From Syntrophaceae bacterium UBA5744 (lineage in GTDB: Bacteria; Desulfobacterota; Syntrophia; Syntrophales; UBA2192), in assembly GCA_002419215.1 (NCBI GenBank), contig DIFQ01000089.1:6762-70761 (forward strand): DNA of 64,000 nucleotides, read 5' to 3'. Positions 26,116 to 35,251 of this stretch are shown here, in pieces. Within the stretch, counting starts at the first letter, position 1, and each line of letters opens with the position of its first letter. The notes beneath the pieces were generated by a model. The model saw nothing but the letters and a program-made list of their open reading frames with translations. It ran no database searches and was not told the origin of the DNA. Made by a program: the position numbers and the translations under genes.

Positions 26116-27188
26116 CCATCGCCGAATACGAACAGGTCCTCGTCGGCAAGGACATCCCGATCATCGATGCCGTCAAGATCATGAACACGCATCCCATGCA
26201 GATCCTCATCGTCGCCGACGACCGGAGGAAGCTGCTCGGTGTCGTGACCGACGGCGACGTGCGCCGGGCCCTGCTGGACAGCCGGAGCTTCTCCGAGCCG
26301 GTGGAAGCCATCATGACGCGAAACCCCGTGACGCTGCGCAACCCCCCCGACAAGCACCAGGCCATCCAGTTGATGAAAAAGCACGACATCCGCCACATCC
26401 CGCTCACGGACGGCGAGGGCCGCATCGCCGGCATCCTGCTGTGGAGGGATTTCTACCAGAACGGCGACGTCGACGTTCTGGAAAAAACGAGCCCCGTCTT
26501 CATCATGGCAGGCGGAAAGGGGAAACGGCTGGATGTCTTCACGAAGATCCTCCCGAAGCCGCTCATCCCCGTGGGCGACAAGCCCATCATCGAGCACATC
26601 ATGGATCACTTTCACCGCTTCGGGTTCCAGCGCTTCCTCCTGTCGCTCAACTACAAGGCGGAGATGATCCGGCTCTACTTCGCCGACAACGGCCAGCGCG
26701 GCTACCAGGTCGAGTACCTGCAGGAGAAGGATCCCCTGGGAACGGCGGGGTCGCTCGCCCTGGGCCGGGGCGTTCTCAACGAGACCTTCGTCGTCTCCAA
26801 CTGCGACGTCCTCGTGGATGCCAACATGGAGCGGCTGCTGCAGTACCACAAGGAAAACTTCAACGACGCCACGATCCTGGGCATCATCCGCAACGTCGAG
26901 ATCCCCTACGGCGTCCTGAAGACGAAGATGGCCGACGTGGAGGACATCATCGAAAAGCCCGAGTACCACTTCGTGATCAACTCGGGGATCTACGTCCTCG
27001 AGCCTCACCTGATCGATCTCATCGACGAAGGGCAGCGCGTCGACATGCCCGAACTGCTCCTCAAGGCCCGGAAGAAGGGCTTCAAGGTCCAGAGCTGCCC
27101 CATGACCTGCTCCTGGTTCGACGTGGGACAGTGGGGCGAGTACAAGCGGGCCATCCAGCACATGTCCTCCCTCGAGATCGAGCACTGA
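26112..27188 (+). CDS. ptmE: CBS-domain sugar-1-phosphate nucleotidyltransferase, PtmE type
   Basis: 358 residues. Residues 1-120 carry two CBS motifs (MNTHPMQILIVADD...GVVTDGDVRRAL and MKKHDIRHIPLTD). Residues 127-350 are a nucleotidyltransferase with FIMAGGKGKRL (133-140 core), PKPLIPVGDKPI and a DVL metal site. In Campylobacter jejuni the same CBS-plus-transferase arrangement is PtmE, which makes GDP-glucosamine for legionaminic acid, so GDP- rather than UDP-linked intermediates are likely here. The CBS pair may bind adenine nucleotides for control. It overlaps legC by 4 nt; a 127-nt gap follows. Confidence 0.85.
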   Translation: MTIAEYEQVLVGKDIPIIDAVKIMNTHPMQILIVADDRRKLLGVVTDGDVRRALLDSRSFSEPVEAIMTRNPVTLRNPPDKHQAIQLMKKHDIRHIPLTDGEGRIAGILLWRDFYQNGDVDVLEKTSPVFIMAGGKGKRLDVFTKILPKPLIPVGDKPIIEHIMDHFHRFGFQRFLLSLNYKAEMIRLYFADNGQRGYQVEYLQEKDPLGTAGSLALGRGVLNETFVVSNCDVLVDANMERLLQYHKENFNDATILGIIRNVEIPYGVLKTKMADVEDIIEKPEYHFVINSGIYVLEPHLIDLIDEGQRVDMPELLLKARKKGFKVQSCPMTCSWFDVGQWGEYKRAIQHMSSLEIEH

Positions 27189-27315
27189 AACCCGCGAAAG
27201 GAAACCTTGCCGTCCCGTCGTCGAAGGCCTGCCGGCCCGCCCCGGTATGCTTCCTGCAAAGAATTCATGGTTGAGGCTTCGTGCTCTCCATTTCGTTGAA
27301 GGTTCCTGAAACGGC

Positions 27316-28296
27316 GTGATGGGAAAAAACACAAAACGATACCGGGTGATCTTCTTCGGGCTCGGCTCCATCGGGTCGAGGCTCGCCCGTCTGGCGGCCG
27401 AACATCTCGGTCACGAGGTCTACGCCTTCCGGTCCCGCGGTGCGGCCGATTCGCCGCCGGGTGTCGTGAACATCAAGTCGGAGAAGGATCTGGCCGCTCT
27501 CTCTCCCGAGGTGGCCTTCATCACGAATCCCACGTCCCTGCACGTCGCCACGGCCCTTTCCTGCGCGGGCCGGGGCATGCACCTCTTCATCGAAAAGCCG
27601 CTCTCGGACCGCCTCGACGGGGTGGGCCGGCTGCTCCGCATTGTCGCGCGCAGGGGCCTTGCCACCTACATAGGCTGCAATCTGCGGTTCGACCCGATGA
27701 TTGCGCAGCTGAAATCGAGGCTTGCGGGCCGCGCCCCCTTCTGGGCCCGCGTGATCTGCTCGTCGCACCTGCCCTCATGGCGGCCTGCGCAGGACTACAG
27801 GCGCTCCTACAGCGCGAGCCGCAGGATGGGAGGGGGCGTGCTGCTCGACCTGATCCACGAGCCCGACTACTGCCACTTTCTCTTCGGGCCTATCGAGGCC
27901 CTCGAAGGGACGGTCGCGAAGGTGAGCGGCCTCGAGATCGAGACGGAAGACACGGCCGACATGATGTTGAGCCACAAATCCGGTGTGCGCACACAGGTCC
28001 ACCTGGACTACTTCGGTCTCAGGACGCAGCGCAAAATCGAGGTCTTCGGCGACGCTTTCTACGCCGAGGCCGATCTTGCCGGGCGCACCCTGCTGTGGCT
28101 GGAAGACGGCCGGATGCGCACGAAGTCCTTCACTGCGCTGCACCGCGATGACACATACCGGGAGGAAATCCGCTACTTCTTCCGCTGCCTGGACCGGGGC
28201 GAAACCCCCATGAACAACCTGGAGGAACACCTCCAGGTTCTCAAGCCGGTCCTCGCGCTGCGGCGCAGGCAGGGGCTGGAAAAGGAACAACCATGA
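27316..28296 (+). CDS. Gfo/Idh/MocA-family oxidoreductase
   Basis: 326 residues. The N-terminal Rossmann fold has FFGLGSIGSRLA; FIEKPLSDR is the conserved EKP motif of the family, with the catalytic Lys. The C-terminal alpha/beta domain carries GGGVLLDLIHEPDYCHFLFG, where Asp and His fit the active site. The start is GTG 27316 or the adjacent ATG 27319. The position between ptmE and the CMP-sugar synthetase matches PtmF-like genes in Campylobacter legionaminic loci, thought to act in forming the amino-sugar precursor. The exact reaction is inferred. The stop overlaps the next start (ATGA). Confidence 0.8.
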   Translation: MMGKNTKRYRVIFFGLGSIGSRLARLAAEHLGHEVYAFRSRGAADSPPGVVNIKSEKDLAALSPEVAFITNPTSLHVATALSCAGRGMHLFIEKPLSDRLDGVGRLLRIVARRGLATYIGCNLRFDPMIAQLKSRLAGRAPFWARVICSSHLPSWRPAQDYRRSYSASRRMGGGVLLDLIHEPDYCHFLFGPIEALEGTVAKVSGLEIETEDTADMMLSHKSGVRTQVHLDYFGLRTQRKIEVFGDAFYAEADLAGRTLLWLEDGRMRTKSFTALHRDDTYREEIRYFFRCLDRGETPMNNLEEHLQVLKPVLALRRRQGLEKEQP

Positions 28297-29006
28297 TCGA
28301 CGGGAAACGAGTCCTCGGGCTTGTCTGCGCCCGGGGCGGCTCCAAGGGAGTGCCGCGGAAGAACCTGCGAAAGCTGGGCGGGAGGCCGCTTGTGGCCTGG
28401 AGCATCGCTTCGGCCCTGGCCTGCCCACTGATCGACCGCGTCATCCTGTCCACCGACGACGCCGAGATCGCCGAGACGGCAAAGGCCTTCGGGGCCGAGG
28501 TCCCCTTCCTGCGCCCGGCCGAACTCGCCCGGGACGACTCGCCCGAGTGGCTTGTCTGGCGCCACGCCCTGAGCGAGATGGAGCGTCTCGGGTTTGCGGC
28601 GGATTATCTCGTCGTGCTGCCCCCTACCTCCCCTTTCCGGGACGTCCCGGACGTCGAGGGAAGCCTCCGGCAACTGCACGCCACGGACGCCGACATCATC
28701 ATCTCCGTGACCGAAGCGTCGCGCAACCCCTACTTCAACATGGTCGAACTCGATGCGACGGGCGAAGCGCGGCTCTGCAAGCGGCCGCCCGGAGGCGTTG
28801 TCCGCCGGCAGGAAGCCCCGAAGGTCTACGACATCACGACGGTCGTCTATTCGACGAGGGCCGACTTCGTTCAACGGGCAGGCGGGACCTGGGAGGGCGC
28901 GGTGCAGGCCGTCCACATCCCCGCCGCGCGCGCCCTGGACATCGACACGGAGATGGATCTGCGATTCGCCGAATTTCTCCTTGCGGAAGGTCACGTGAAG
29001 CCATGA
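28293..29006 (+). CDS. legF: CMP-nonulosonate synthetase (NeuA/LegF family)
   Basis: 237 residues. The nucleotide loop LVCARGGSKGVPRKNLR and STDDAEIAE are diagnostic of acylneuraminate cytidylyltransferases; VVLPPTSPFRDV follows, and DIDTEMDLRFAE is the usual C-terminal metal-site motif. It activates the nonulosonic acid with CTP for transfer to flagellin. It overlaps its neighbours on both sides by ATGA. From sequence alone NeuA, PseF and LegF cannot be fully separated; the operon favours LegF/PtmB. Confidence 0.88.
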   Translation: MIDGKRVLGLVCARGGSKGVPRKNLRKLGGRPLVAWSIASALACPLIDRVILSTDDAEIAETAKAFGAEVPFLRPAELARDDSPEWLVWRHALSEMERLGFAADYLVVLPPTSPFRDVPDVEGSLRQLHATDADIIISVTEASRNPYFNMVELDATGEARLCKRPPGGVVRRQEAPKVYDITTVVYSTRADFVQRAGGTWEGAVQAVHIPAARALDIDTEMDLRFAEFLLAEGHVKP

Positions 29007-29812
29007 TGAAGACACTCGCCGATCTCATGACCCTGAGGGGCCGAAGCGCCATCGTCACCGGCGGCGCAGGCCACATCGGCCTTGCCGTCTGCGAGGCTCT
29101 CCTGGAGATGGGCTGCGCGGTCTCCGTCCTCGACCGTGACGGCGAGGCCTGCCGCAGGCGCTGCCTCGAATTGAACGGCCGGGCCTACGCGGGGAAAGCC
29201 TTCGCCCTGTCGGCCGATCTTGCCGACGAAGCCTCGACACGCGACGCCGTCGGGCGCCACGTCGCAGCGGCGAGCGGTCTCGACATTCTCATCCATTCGG
29301 CGGCATTCGTGGGAACCACGAACATTGCCGGCTGGGCCGTCCCTTTCGAAGAGCAGACCGTCGGCGCCTGGGACGAGGCCATGCGGGTCAACGTGACGGC
29401 GGCCTTCGTCCTCGCCCAGGAGGCCCGGCCCCACCTGGAGGCCTCGGGGCACGGCTCCGTCATCCTCATCAGCTCCATTTACGGCCTTACGGGCCCCGAC
29501 AACAGAATTTACGAAGGCACCGCCATGGCCACCCCTGCGGGCTATGCCGCCTCCAAGGGAGGGCTCAACCAGCTTAGCCGCTATCTCGCCACGGCGCTGG
29601 CCCCCCGCATCCGCGTCAACACGGTGACGGCGGGAGGCGTGCTGCGCGGCCAGGCCGAGGCCTTCCGGCGCCGCTACACCGAGAAGACGCCGCTGGGGCG
29701 CATGGCCTGCGAAGAGGACTTCAAGGGCGCCATCGCCTACCTGGCAAGCGATCTGTCGGCCTACGTGACGGGTCACAACCTCGTCGTCGACGGGGGGTGG
29801 ACGGCATGGTGA
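29003..29812 (+). CDS. ptmA: short-chain dehydrogenase, PtmA-like
   Basis: 269 residues from ATG 29003 (ATGA overlap with legF); the longer open frame begins out of phase inside legF. A classical SDR: VTGGAGHIGLAVCEAL cofactor loop, HSAAFVG, catalytic Ser in LISSIYG and Tyr/Lys in GYAASKGG. Campylobacter legionaminic clusters contain PtmA, an SDR proposed to work with the Gfo/Idh-type PtmF in supplying the glucosamine precursor. Its placement between the CMP-synthetase and the synthase supports that role here, but the substrate is inferred. Confidence 0.82.
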   Translation: MMKTLADLMTLRGRSAIVTGGAGHIGLAVCEALLEMGCAVSVLDRDGEACRRRCLELNGRAYAGKAFALSADLADEASTRDAVGRHVAAASGLDILIHSAAFVGTTNIAGWAVPFEEQTVGAWDEAMRVNVTAAFVLAQEARPHLEASGHGSVILISSIYGLTGPDNRIYEGTAMATPAGYAASKGGLNQLSRYLATALAPRIRVNTVTAGGVLRGQAEAFRRRYTEKTPLGRMACEEDFKGAIAYLASDLSAYVTGHNLVVDGGWTAW

Positions 29813-30849
29813 GCCCGCTCTGGAAACACGTCACGGACCCCGGCCGGTCCTTCATCATCGCCGAGGCCGGCGTCAACCATAACGGGAGCATCGAGATGGC
29901 CTTCGCGCTTGTCGACGCGGCCCGCCAGGCCGGCGCCGACGCCGTGAAATTCCAGACCTTCACGGCCGAACGGCTGGCGACGGCAGAGGCCCCGAAGGCA
30001 GGCTACCAGATCGAGACCACGGGCGGCGGCGAATCCCAGCTCGAGATGCTCAAGCGCCTGGAGCTTTCCCCCCAGGCGCACGAGGCCCTGATCCGGCACT
30101 GCCGGAAAAAGCGGATTCATTTCCTCTCCACCCCCTTCGACGAGCAGAGCGCCGATTTCCTCGACGGCCTGGGAGTGGAGATCTTCAAGATCCCCTCCGG
30201 GGAGATCACGAACCTGCCCTTTCTCGCCCACGTGGCAAAGAAAGGCAAACCGATCATCCTCTCGACGGGCATGTCCAGCCTGGACGAGGTGCGGAAGGCC
30301 GTCCGCGTGATCGAGCGGGAAGGCAACGGGCACCTCGTCATCCTGCACTGCGTCAGCAGCTACCCGGCCGACCCCGCCGACGCCAATCTCAGGGCCATGG
30401 CGACGCTGGAGAAGGCTTTTCAGCACCCGGCAGGGTTCTCGGACCACACGGAAGGCATCGAGATCCCGCTGGCCGCGGCCGCCCTGGGCGCGAAGGTGAT
30501 CGAGAAGCATTTCACCCTGGACCGCAATCTCCCGGGACCGGATCACCGCGCCTCCCTGGAGCCCGCCGAACTGGCCGCCATGGTGCGCGGCATCCGCAAG
30601 GTCGAAGCGGCCCTGGGGACGGGGAAGAAGACCCCGGCCGCGGCGGAATTGGACACGGCGCGTGTGGCAAGAAAGAGCCTGGTTGCCGCCGTCGAGATCC
30701 CGCGGGGCGCCGTCCTGACGCCGGCGATGATTGCCGTCAAGCGTCCCGGAACGGGGCTTGCGCCGGCCCTGCTGCCGAAACTCATCGGGCGCAGGGCAAC
30801 CCGCGCCGTCCCGGAGGGAACCCTCTTCACCCTGGAGATGTTCGAATGA
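29806..30849 (+). CDS. legI: nonulosonic acid synthase (NeuB/LegI)
   Basis: 347 residues from ATG 29806, with GGGGGGTGG just upstream; it overlaps the SDR stop by 7 nt (a GTG at 29797 is the alternative). The NeuB barrel has FIIAEAGVNHNGSIEMA, AVKFQTFTAERL, FLSTPFDEQSADFL, FKIPSGEITNLPFL and GFSDHTEGIEIP. The C-terminal ~60 residues are a SAF antifreeze-like domain (SLVAAVEIPRGAVLTPAMIA). It condenses the 2-epimerized 6-deoxy sugar with phosphoenolpyruvate. The stop overlaps neuC. Confidence 0.92.
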   Translation: MVSPLWKHVTDPGRSFIIAEAGVNHNGSIEMAFALVDAARQAGADAVKFQTFTAERLATAEAPKAGYQIETTGGGESQLEMLKRLELSPQAHEALIRHCRKKRIHFLSTPFDEQSADFLDGLGVEIFKIPSGEITNLPFLAHVAKKGKPIILSTGMSSLDEVRKAVRVIEREGNGHLVILHCVSSYPADPADANLRAMATLEKAFQHPAGFSDHTEGIEIPLAAAALGAKVIEKHFTLDRNLPGPDHRASLEPAELAAMVRGIRKVEAALGTGKKTPAAAELDTARVARKSLVAAVEIPRGAVLTPAMIAVKRPGTGLAPALLPKLIGRRATRAVPEGTLFTLEMFE

Positions 30850-32012
30850 GGCGAATCGGGGTCGTCACCACCTCGCGGGCCGACTACGGCCTGCTGCTGC
30901 CCGTCTTGAAGCGGATCAAGGCCGCCCGGGGGCTCGAGCTCGCGCTCTTCGTGTCGGGAACACACCTCTCGGGACGCCACGGCATGACGGTGCGCGCCAT
31001 CGAGGCAGACGGGTTTCCCATTGCCGCTCGGGTCCCCCTGCCGCTTCAGAGCAATTCCCCGGAGGCGGTCGCGAAGGCCATGGGCCGAGCCACATCGGGA
31101 TTCGCAGGCGTCTACGGGAAACACCGGCCCGACATCCTGCTCGTCCTGGGAGACCGCTTCGAAATGCACGCCGCAGCCTGCGCCGCTGTCCCCTTCGGAA
31201 TCCCCATCGCGCACGTGCACGGCGGCGAAATCACCCTGGGGGCCATGGACGATCAGTTCCGGCACTCGCTGACCAAGCTCAGCCACCTTCACTTCGCGGC
31301 AACGAAAGAATACGCGAAGCGCATCACCAGGATGGGAGAGGAGCCCTGGCGGGTTACCGTCTCCGGGGCGCCGGGACTGGACAACCTGCGGACAATGCGG
31401 CTGCTGTCAAAGCGTCAGATCGAGCTCCGCTACGGGATCGATCTTTCCATGCCGGCAATCCTTGTCACGTTTCATCCCGTGACGCTCGAGCAGGACAACA
31501 CGGAAATCTACATCGACCGGCTCCTGGAAGCCCTGGAGCGCCTCAGGGGATGCCACTTCGTCTTCACGGCGCCCAACGCGGACCCGGGGGCATCCGTTAT
31601 CCGGAAAAGGATCCTTCGATTCGTCGGCTCTTCGGAGCGGGCTTTCTTCGTGGAGAATTTCGGCACGCAGGGCTACCTCAGCATGATGGCCCGGGCCGCC
31701 GCCATGGCGGGAAACTCCTCGAGCGGGATCCTGGAGGCCGCATCCTTCCGGCTTCCCGTGGTCAACATCGGGACCCGGCAGGAGGGACGGACCCGCGGAC
31801 GGAATGTGATCGATACGGGCTACGGCGCAAAACAGATCGGCGCCGCACTCTGCAAGGCGCTCTCGAATGAATTCCGGGCATCTCTCACGAACCTGAGAAA
31901 CCCCTACGGCGACGGCCATGCTGCAAAAAGGATTGTCTCCATTCTCGACGGCTTGGATCCCGCGCGTCTGATGCCCAAACGATTTCATGACCCTGACGCC
32001 GGGACTTCATGA
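30846..32012 (+). CDS. legG: hydrolysing NDP-sugar 2-epimerase (NeuC/LegG)
   Basis: 388 residues with the GT-B-like fold of UDP-GlcNAc 2-epimerases: TTSRADYGLLLPVLKRI at the N-terminus, LVLGDRFEMHAAA, HVHGGEITLGAMDDQFRHS, and GNSSSGILEAASF with NIGTRQEGR in the C-terminal domain. In the Leg pathway LegG hydrolyses the NDP group and inverts C2, giving the substrate for the synthase encoded just before (ATGA overlap). All conserved Asp, Glu and His clusters appear intact. Confidence 0.92.
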   Translation: MRRIGVVTTSRADYGLLLPVLKRIKAARGLELALFVSGTHLSGRHGMTVRAIEADGFPIAARVPLPLQSNSPEAVAKAMGRATSGFAGVYGKHRPDILLVLGDRFEMHAAACAAVPFGIPIAHVHGGEITLGAMDDQFRHSLTKLSHLHFAATKEYAKRITRMGEEPWRVTVSGAPGLDNLRTMRLLSKRQIELRYGIDLSMPAILVTFHPVTLEQDNTEIYIDRLLEALERLRGCHFVFTAPNADPGASVIRKRILRFVGSSERAFFVENFGTQGYLSMMARAAAMAGNSSSGILEAASFRLPVVNIGTRQEGRTRGRNVIDTGYGAKQIGAALCKALSNEFRASLTNLRNPYGDGHAAKRIVSILDGLDPARLMPKRFHDPDAGTS

Positions 32013-32027
32013 AACAGGGAGGGTCCC

Positions 32028-33374
32028 ATGGACAGAATGCTGGTCGGGATCAGCGACGATGACGCAAAGGCCCTGGCGTCGCTCCTCGCAAGCCATGCCA
32101 AGCCAAATATGAAAGTCATTGAATTGGGAAGCTTCACGGGAAGCTCGAGCCTTGCCATGCTGCCGGTGATCAGCCAATGGCATGGACGCTTGTACTGTAT
32201 TGACTGGTTCAAGGGCAGCCCGGGAGAGGGAGGATCCCAGCTGAATCTTTACAGGGATCACGATGTCCTGAACGTATTTCGAACCAATATCCGTGAGGCC
32301 GGTTTCGAAGATCGCGTCTTCACGATGATCGGCACGACGGATGTCGCGGCAGAGATCATCGGGGATGAAATGGCGGATATCATCTTCATCGATGCGGATC
32401 ACCGGTATGATGCGGTCTGGCGCGACATCGTCACGTGGTACCCGAAGCTGAAAAAAGGGGGCATCCTCTGCGGACATGATTTCGACATGCCACTGCGGGA
32501 GTGTCATTATCTTTACACCCTGGGCAAATCCAATCTGACGATCGCCTCCCGGATGTCCTACTCAAGCGAAAAAACTCGTGTGAACATACGAACCTATCAC
32601 CCGGGCGTGACTCGAGCGGTTTGCGAGCTCCTTCCGGATGCCCGTCAAAGCGCAGCCATCTGGCACGTGCAGAAGGATCGGCAACCTGAACTCGAACTGG
32701 CCATGGCTTTGAACGGCCATCGCGGGCCATTGGACATGCAATTCCTTCATGCATGTACGGAAGAGGCCCTGGGGCTGAGCCGGGACCCTGCATACACGCG
32801 TGCGTCGATCGCTGTGATCCTGTCAAATTCCGGAAGGAAGCAAGAAGCGTTGGGATTCATCGATCGGGCACTCACCGAAAATCCTCAGCAGGAGCCATTG
32901 ATGGCCCTGTTGGGATGCATCCTGGAAGAAACAGGGGATGTGAAGGCCAGCCTGCAGGTGTTCCTGCGACTTGCCATGGTGCGCTCGGACGAACATGTCC
33001 ATAACAAAATCGGAGAGATTGCCTACCGCCTGGGCGAACTCGACCTCGCCAGCAAGCATTTCATTCAGGGAAACAACCTTTCCCCGGCAAATCCGGATAT
33101 CCTCTCCAACCTCGCCGTCCTTTCCTGGCAGCGCGGAGACAGGAGGAAAGCCATGGAATCCCTTGAGAGCGCCCTGAAGTATGCCCAGGGCCGCTTTTAC
33201 GAATATCCCGACCTGCTGCTGAATTACGCCATGGTTCTCGAGAAATCCGGAAAGGCCCGGGAAGCGCTACATCTGTTGACCCAGATGGACGAGTTATACC
33301 AAGGGGTTGTCGGGGTTAAGGAATCCTTAACAGAACTTCGCCAGCAGTTAAGCCCCGCCGAGACCGGGCTGTGA
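32028..33374 (+). CDS. class I methyltransferase with C-terminal TPR repeats
   Basis: 448 residues. Residues 1-210 are a SAM methyltransferase of the Methyltransf_24 type: VIELGSFTGSSSLAML, LYCIDWFKG and ADIIFIDADHRYDAV. From ~225 on there are TPR-like helices (SNLAVLSWQRGDRRKAMESL). ATG 32028 follows GGAGGG. The base composition looks lower in GC than the surrounding nonulosonate genes, so it may have been acquired separately. It could N- or O-methylate the flagellar sugar, or flagellin itself; Campylobacter loci contain a methyltransferase for N-methylated legionaminic acid, but similarity to it was not tested. It is the last plus-strand gene of this operon. Confidence 0.7.
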   Translation: MDRMLVGISDDDAKALASLLASHAKPNMKVIELGSFTGSSSLAMLPVISQWHGRLYCIDWFKGSPGEGGSQLNLYRDHDVLNVFRTNIREAGFEDRVFTMIGTTDVAAEIIGDEMADIIFIDADHRYDAVWRDIVTWYPKLKKGGILCGHDFDMPLRECHYLYTLGKSNLTIASRMSYSSEKTRVNIRTYHPGVTRAVCELLPDARQSAAIWHVQKDRQPELELAMALNGHRGPLDMQFLHACTEEALGLSRDPAYTRASIAVILSNSGRKQEALGFIDRALTENPQQEPLMALLGCILEETGDVKASLQVFLRLAMVRSDEHVHNKIGEIAYRLGELDLASKHFIQGNNLSPANPDILSNLAVLSWQRGDRRKAMESLESALKYAQGRFYEYPDLLLNYAMVLEKSGKAREALHLLTQMDELYQGVVGVKESLTELRQQLSPAETGL

Positions 33375-33435
33375 GGAAAGGCGCGCGGGTCTGCAAGGCC
33401 CCCCGAGGCTTGGCGGCAGGCCGGGATTCGACTCG

Positions 33436-34089
33436 CTACTCCCCGGGGGAGCGAACCGCACCTCCCCTGTCGAGCCAGGCCCCCGGCATGCCGGGGTAGG
33501 TCGTGGCACGGATGCGGCGCGCCTGCTCCTCGGGCGTCATGTCCGGCGTGAGCCGGCACAACTCGTTGAGTTCCCGCCTTTTGTAGGGTTCCCGTGTCCA
33601 CGTCTCTGCCGAGACGGGAAGGGGCTCCCCCGCCAGGATCTTCGAGGCAATTTCATAGAACAGGACGAGGATATGCGCGTAGCAGCGCTGCGTGACGGAC
33701 CAGACCGTGTCCGTCGGAAAGACGGGAAAGCGCCTCACGGTAATGACGGGCCCCGTGTCGACCTTTGCCGCCATGTGGTGGCAGGTCACGCCGTAGACGG
33801 CCTCTTGGTTGTAGAGGGCGAAATTCGTGCAGCCGATGCCCGGATACTCGGGCGGTCCCGGGTGAAAGTTGATCGCGGCAACCCCGGTGCGCTCGAGAAG
33901 GACATGGGGGATGATCCAGGGCGAAAGGTAAGAAACCAGAAACTCCCCCTCCCACGCAAGAAGTTCTTCCGGGAAGGTCTCACCCCGCTGGCCGAGGAGC
34001 CTGACCGCGCCCGGGAAGTGTAGCTCAACAAACTCCAGGGCCCGCTGGCAGCCGGGGTCATTTCTCTTACCGATGAAAAGAAGAGACAT
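33436..34089 (-). CDS. formyltransferase-fold protein, possible sugar N-formyltransferase
   Basis: 217 residues from ATG 34089, with GGAGGGAA upstream; a longer open frame overlaps the opposite-strand promoter region and was trimmed. INFHPGPPEYPGIGCTNFAL contains the Asn and His of the formyl-THF hydrolase/transferase active site, and MAAKVDTGPVI the Asp. The protein is shorter than Met-tRNA formyltransferase (~310), lacks its C-terminal OB domain, and sits inside a sugar locus, so an N-formylated amino sugar is the likely product. It is the only minus-strand gene in the island, between the nonulosonate operon and the amidation module. No LegH-type acetyltransferase is present, so it might take that step's place (inference). 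Confidence 0.75.
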   Translation of the reverse strand: MSLLFIGKRNDPGCQRALEFVELHFPGAVRLLGQRGETFPEELLAWEGEFLVSYLSPWIIPHVLLERTGVAAINFHPGPPEYPGIGCTNFALYNQEAVYGVTCHHMAAKVDTGPVITVRRFPVFPTDTVWSVTQRCYAHILVLFYEIASKILAGEPLPVSAETWTREPYKRRELNELCRLTPDMTPEEQARRIRATTYPGMPGAWLDRGGAVRSPGE

Positions 34090-34185
34090 TCTTTCCCTCC
34101 GAGTCCGTGGACGGGAAAGACCCTTGCAAGTTTCAAACCACGGATATCCGAACGGATTCGACTGTCTCGGCCAATCCCGGGTACA

Positions 34186-34201
34186 TGGTATGCTTATTGC
34201 T
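34186..34201 (+). promoter_or_regulatory. sigma-54-like promoter of the hisF-like/hisH/pseA operon
   Basis: TGGTATGCTTATTGCT: perfect -12 TTGCT and GG-N10-GC spacing, two mismatches in the -24 box. It lies ~95 nt before the hisF-like start. Confidence 0.6.
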
Positions 34202-34294
34202 ATATTTCTGTGCGCAATGCCGCAGAAACCCTCAAGTTTACGGCACTGCAGCGCGACAGAGCGGATGGCGCAACCGTCCGACAGGAGCAGCAGC

Positions 34295-35251
34295 ATGAAA
34301 ACGATCCGGGTCATCCCCAGGCTCGACATCAAGGGGCCGAACCTCGTCAAGGGCATACATCTCGAGGGGCTCCGGGTGCTCGGGAAGCCCTGGGAGTTCG
34401 CCTGCAAGTACTATCGGGACGGGGCCGACGAGCTTCTCTACATCGACATCGTGGCCAGCCTGTACGGCCGCAACAACCTCTCGGACATCGTGAGGAAGAC
34501 GGCGGAGAACATTTTCATCCCGCTGACCGTCGGGGGCGGCGTGCGGTCGCTCGACGACATCCGGGAACTGCTTCGGGCAGGCGCCGACAAGGTGGCCATC
34601 AACACGGCGGCCATCCATGAACCCGGGCTCATCACCGAGGGCGCCAGGGCTTTCGGATCCCAGTGCATCGTCGTGTCCATTGAAGCCAAGCGGATCGGAA
34701 ACCGCTGCGAGGCCTTCACGGACAACGGCCGCGAAGTGACGGGCCGCGATGTCTTCGAGTGGGCCCGCGAGGCCGTCGACCGGGGCGCAGGGGAGATCCT
34801 GCTGACCTCCATCGACCGCGAGGGGACAGGAGGCGGCTTCGACCTGGAGCTGACCCGGCGCGTGGCGGAAGCGGTTCCGGTGCCCGTGATCGCCTGCGGC
34901 GGATGCGGGAAACCCCGGCACCTGTCAGAAGCGATCCAGGCGGGAAAGGCCGATGCCATCAGCGCGGCCTCCGTTTTCCACTATCATTCCCTCGAGCAGG
35001 AAGCGGGGATGGAAAAATTTTCCGAAGAGGGCAATATCGAATTTCTCGGCCACAAGCGCGGAAGCCTGCACTTCATGGCCGACAAGATCATACCGATGGG
35101 CATCCGCGACGTGAAGATTCGCCTGCGGGATGCCGGAATCCAGTGCAGGGATCACGGAGCGTCTCTATCGAATGAGCCATCGCAAGGTAACGATCATCGA
35201 CTACGGCATGGGCAACCTCTTCAGCATCGAGAGGGCGCTGCGCCATATTGA
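34295..35251 (+). CDS. hisF: HisF-like (WbuZ/PtmG-locus type) sugar-amidation partner
   Basis: 318 residues from ATG 34295 (GGAG upstream). The fold is the HisF (beta/alpha)8 barrel: IPRLDIKGPNLVKG carries Asp11, and VGGGVRSLDDIRELL and LLTSIDREGTGGGFD follow. The residue equivalent to catalytic Asp130 of imidazole glycerol phosphate synthase is Glu (Glu130 in CIVVSIEAKR). The last ~35 residues have no family similarity and lie in an 80-nt overlap with hisH in another frame, so a frameshift near the 3' end is possible. With hisH and PseA-type genes next to it, it likely channels ammonia to sugar amidation, as hisF-hisH-pseA do in Campylobacter flagellar loci. It is not a histidine-biosynthesis gene by context. 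Confidence 0.85.
   Translation: MKTIRVIPRLDIKGPNLVKGIHLEGLRVLGKPWEFACKYYRDGADELLYIDIVASLYGRNNLSDIVRKTAENIFIPLTVGGGVRSLDDIRELLRAGADKVAINTAAIHEPGLITEGARAFGSQCIVVSIEAKRIGNRCEAFTDNGREVTGRDVFEWAREAVDRGAGEILLTSIDREGTGGGFDLELTRRVAEAVPVPVIACGGCGKPRHLSEAIQAGKADAISAASVFHYHSLEQEAGMEKFSEEGNIEFLGHKRGSLHFMADKIIPMGIRDVKIRLRDAGIQCRDHGASLSNEPSQGNDHRLRHGQPLQHREGAAPY

Noticed and set aside
27243..27258. GG-N10-GC (CGGTATGCTTCCTGCA) before the Gfo/Idh gene as a sigma-54 promoter
   Set aside because: The -24 box matches poorly and the -12 has a mismatch; the gene is inside an operon with an adequate upstream promoter.
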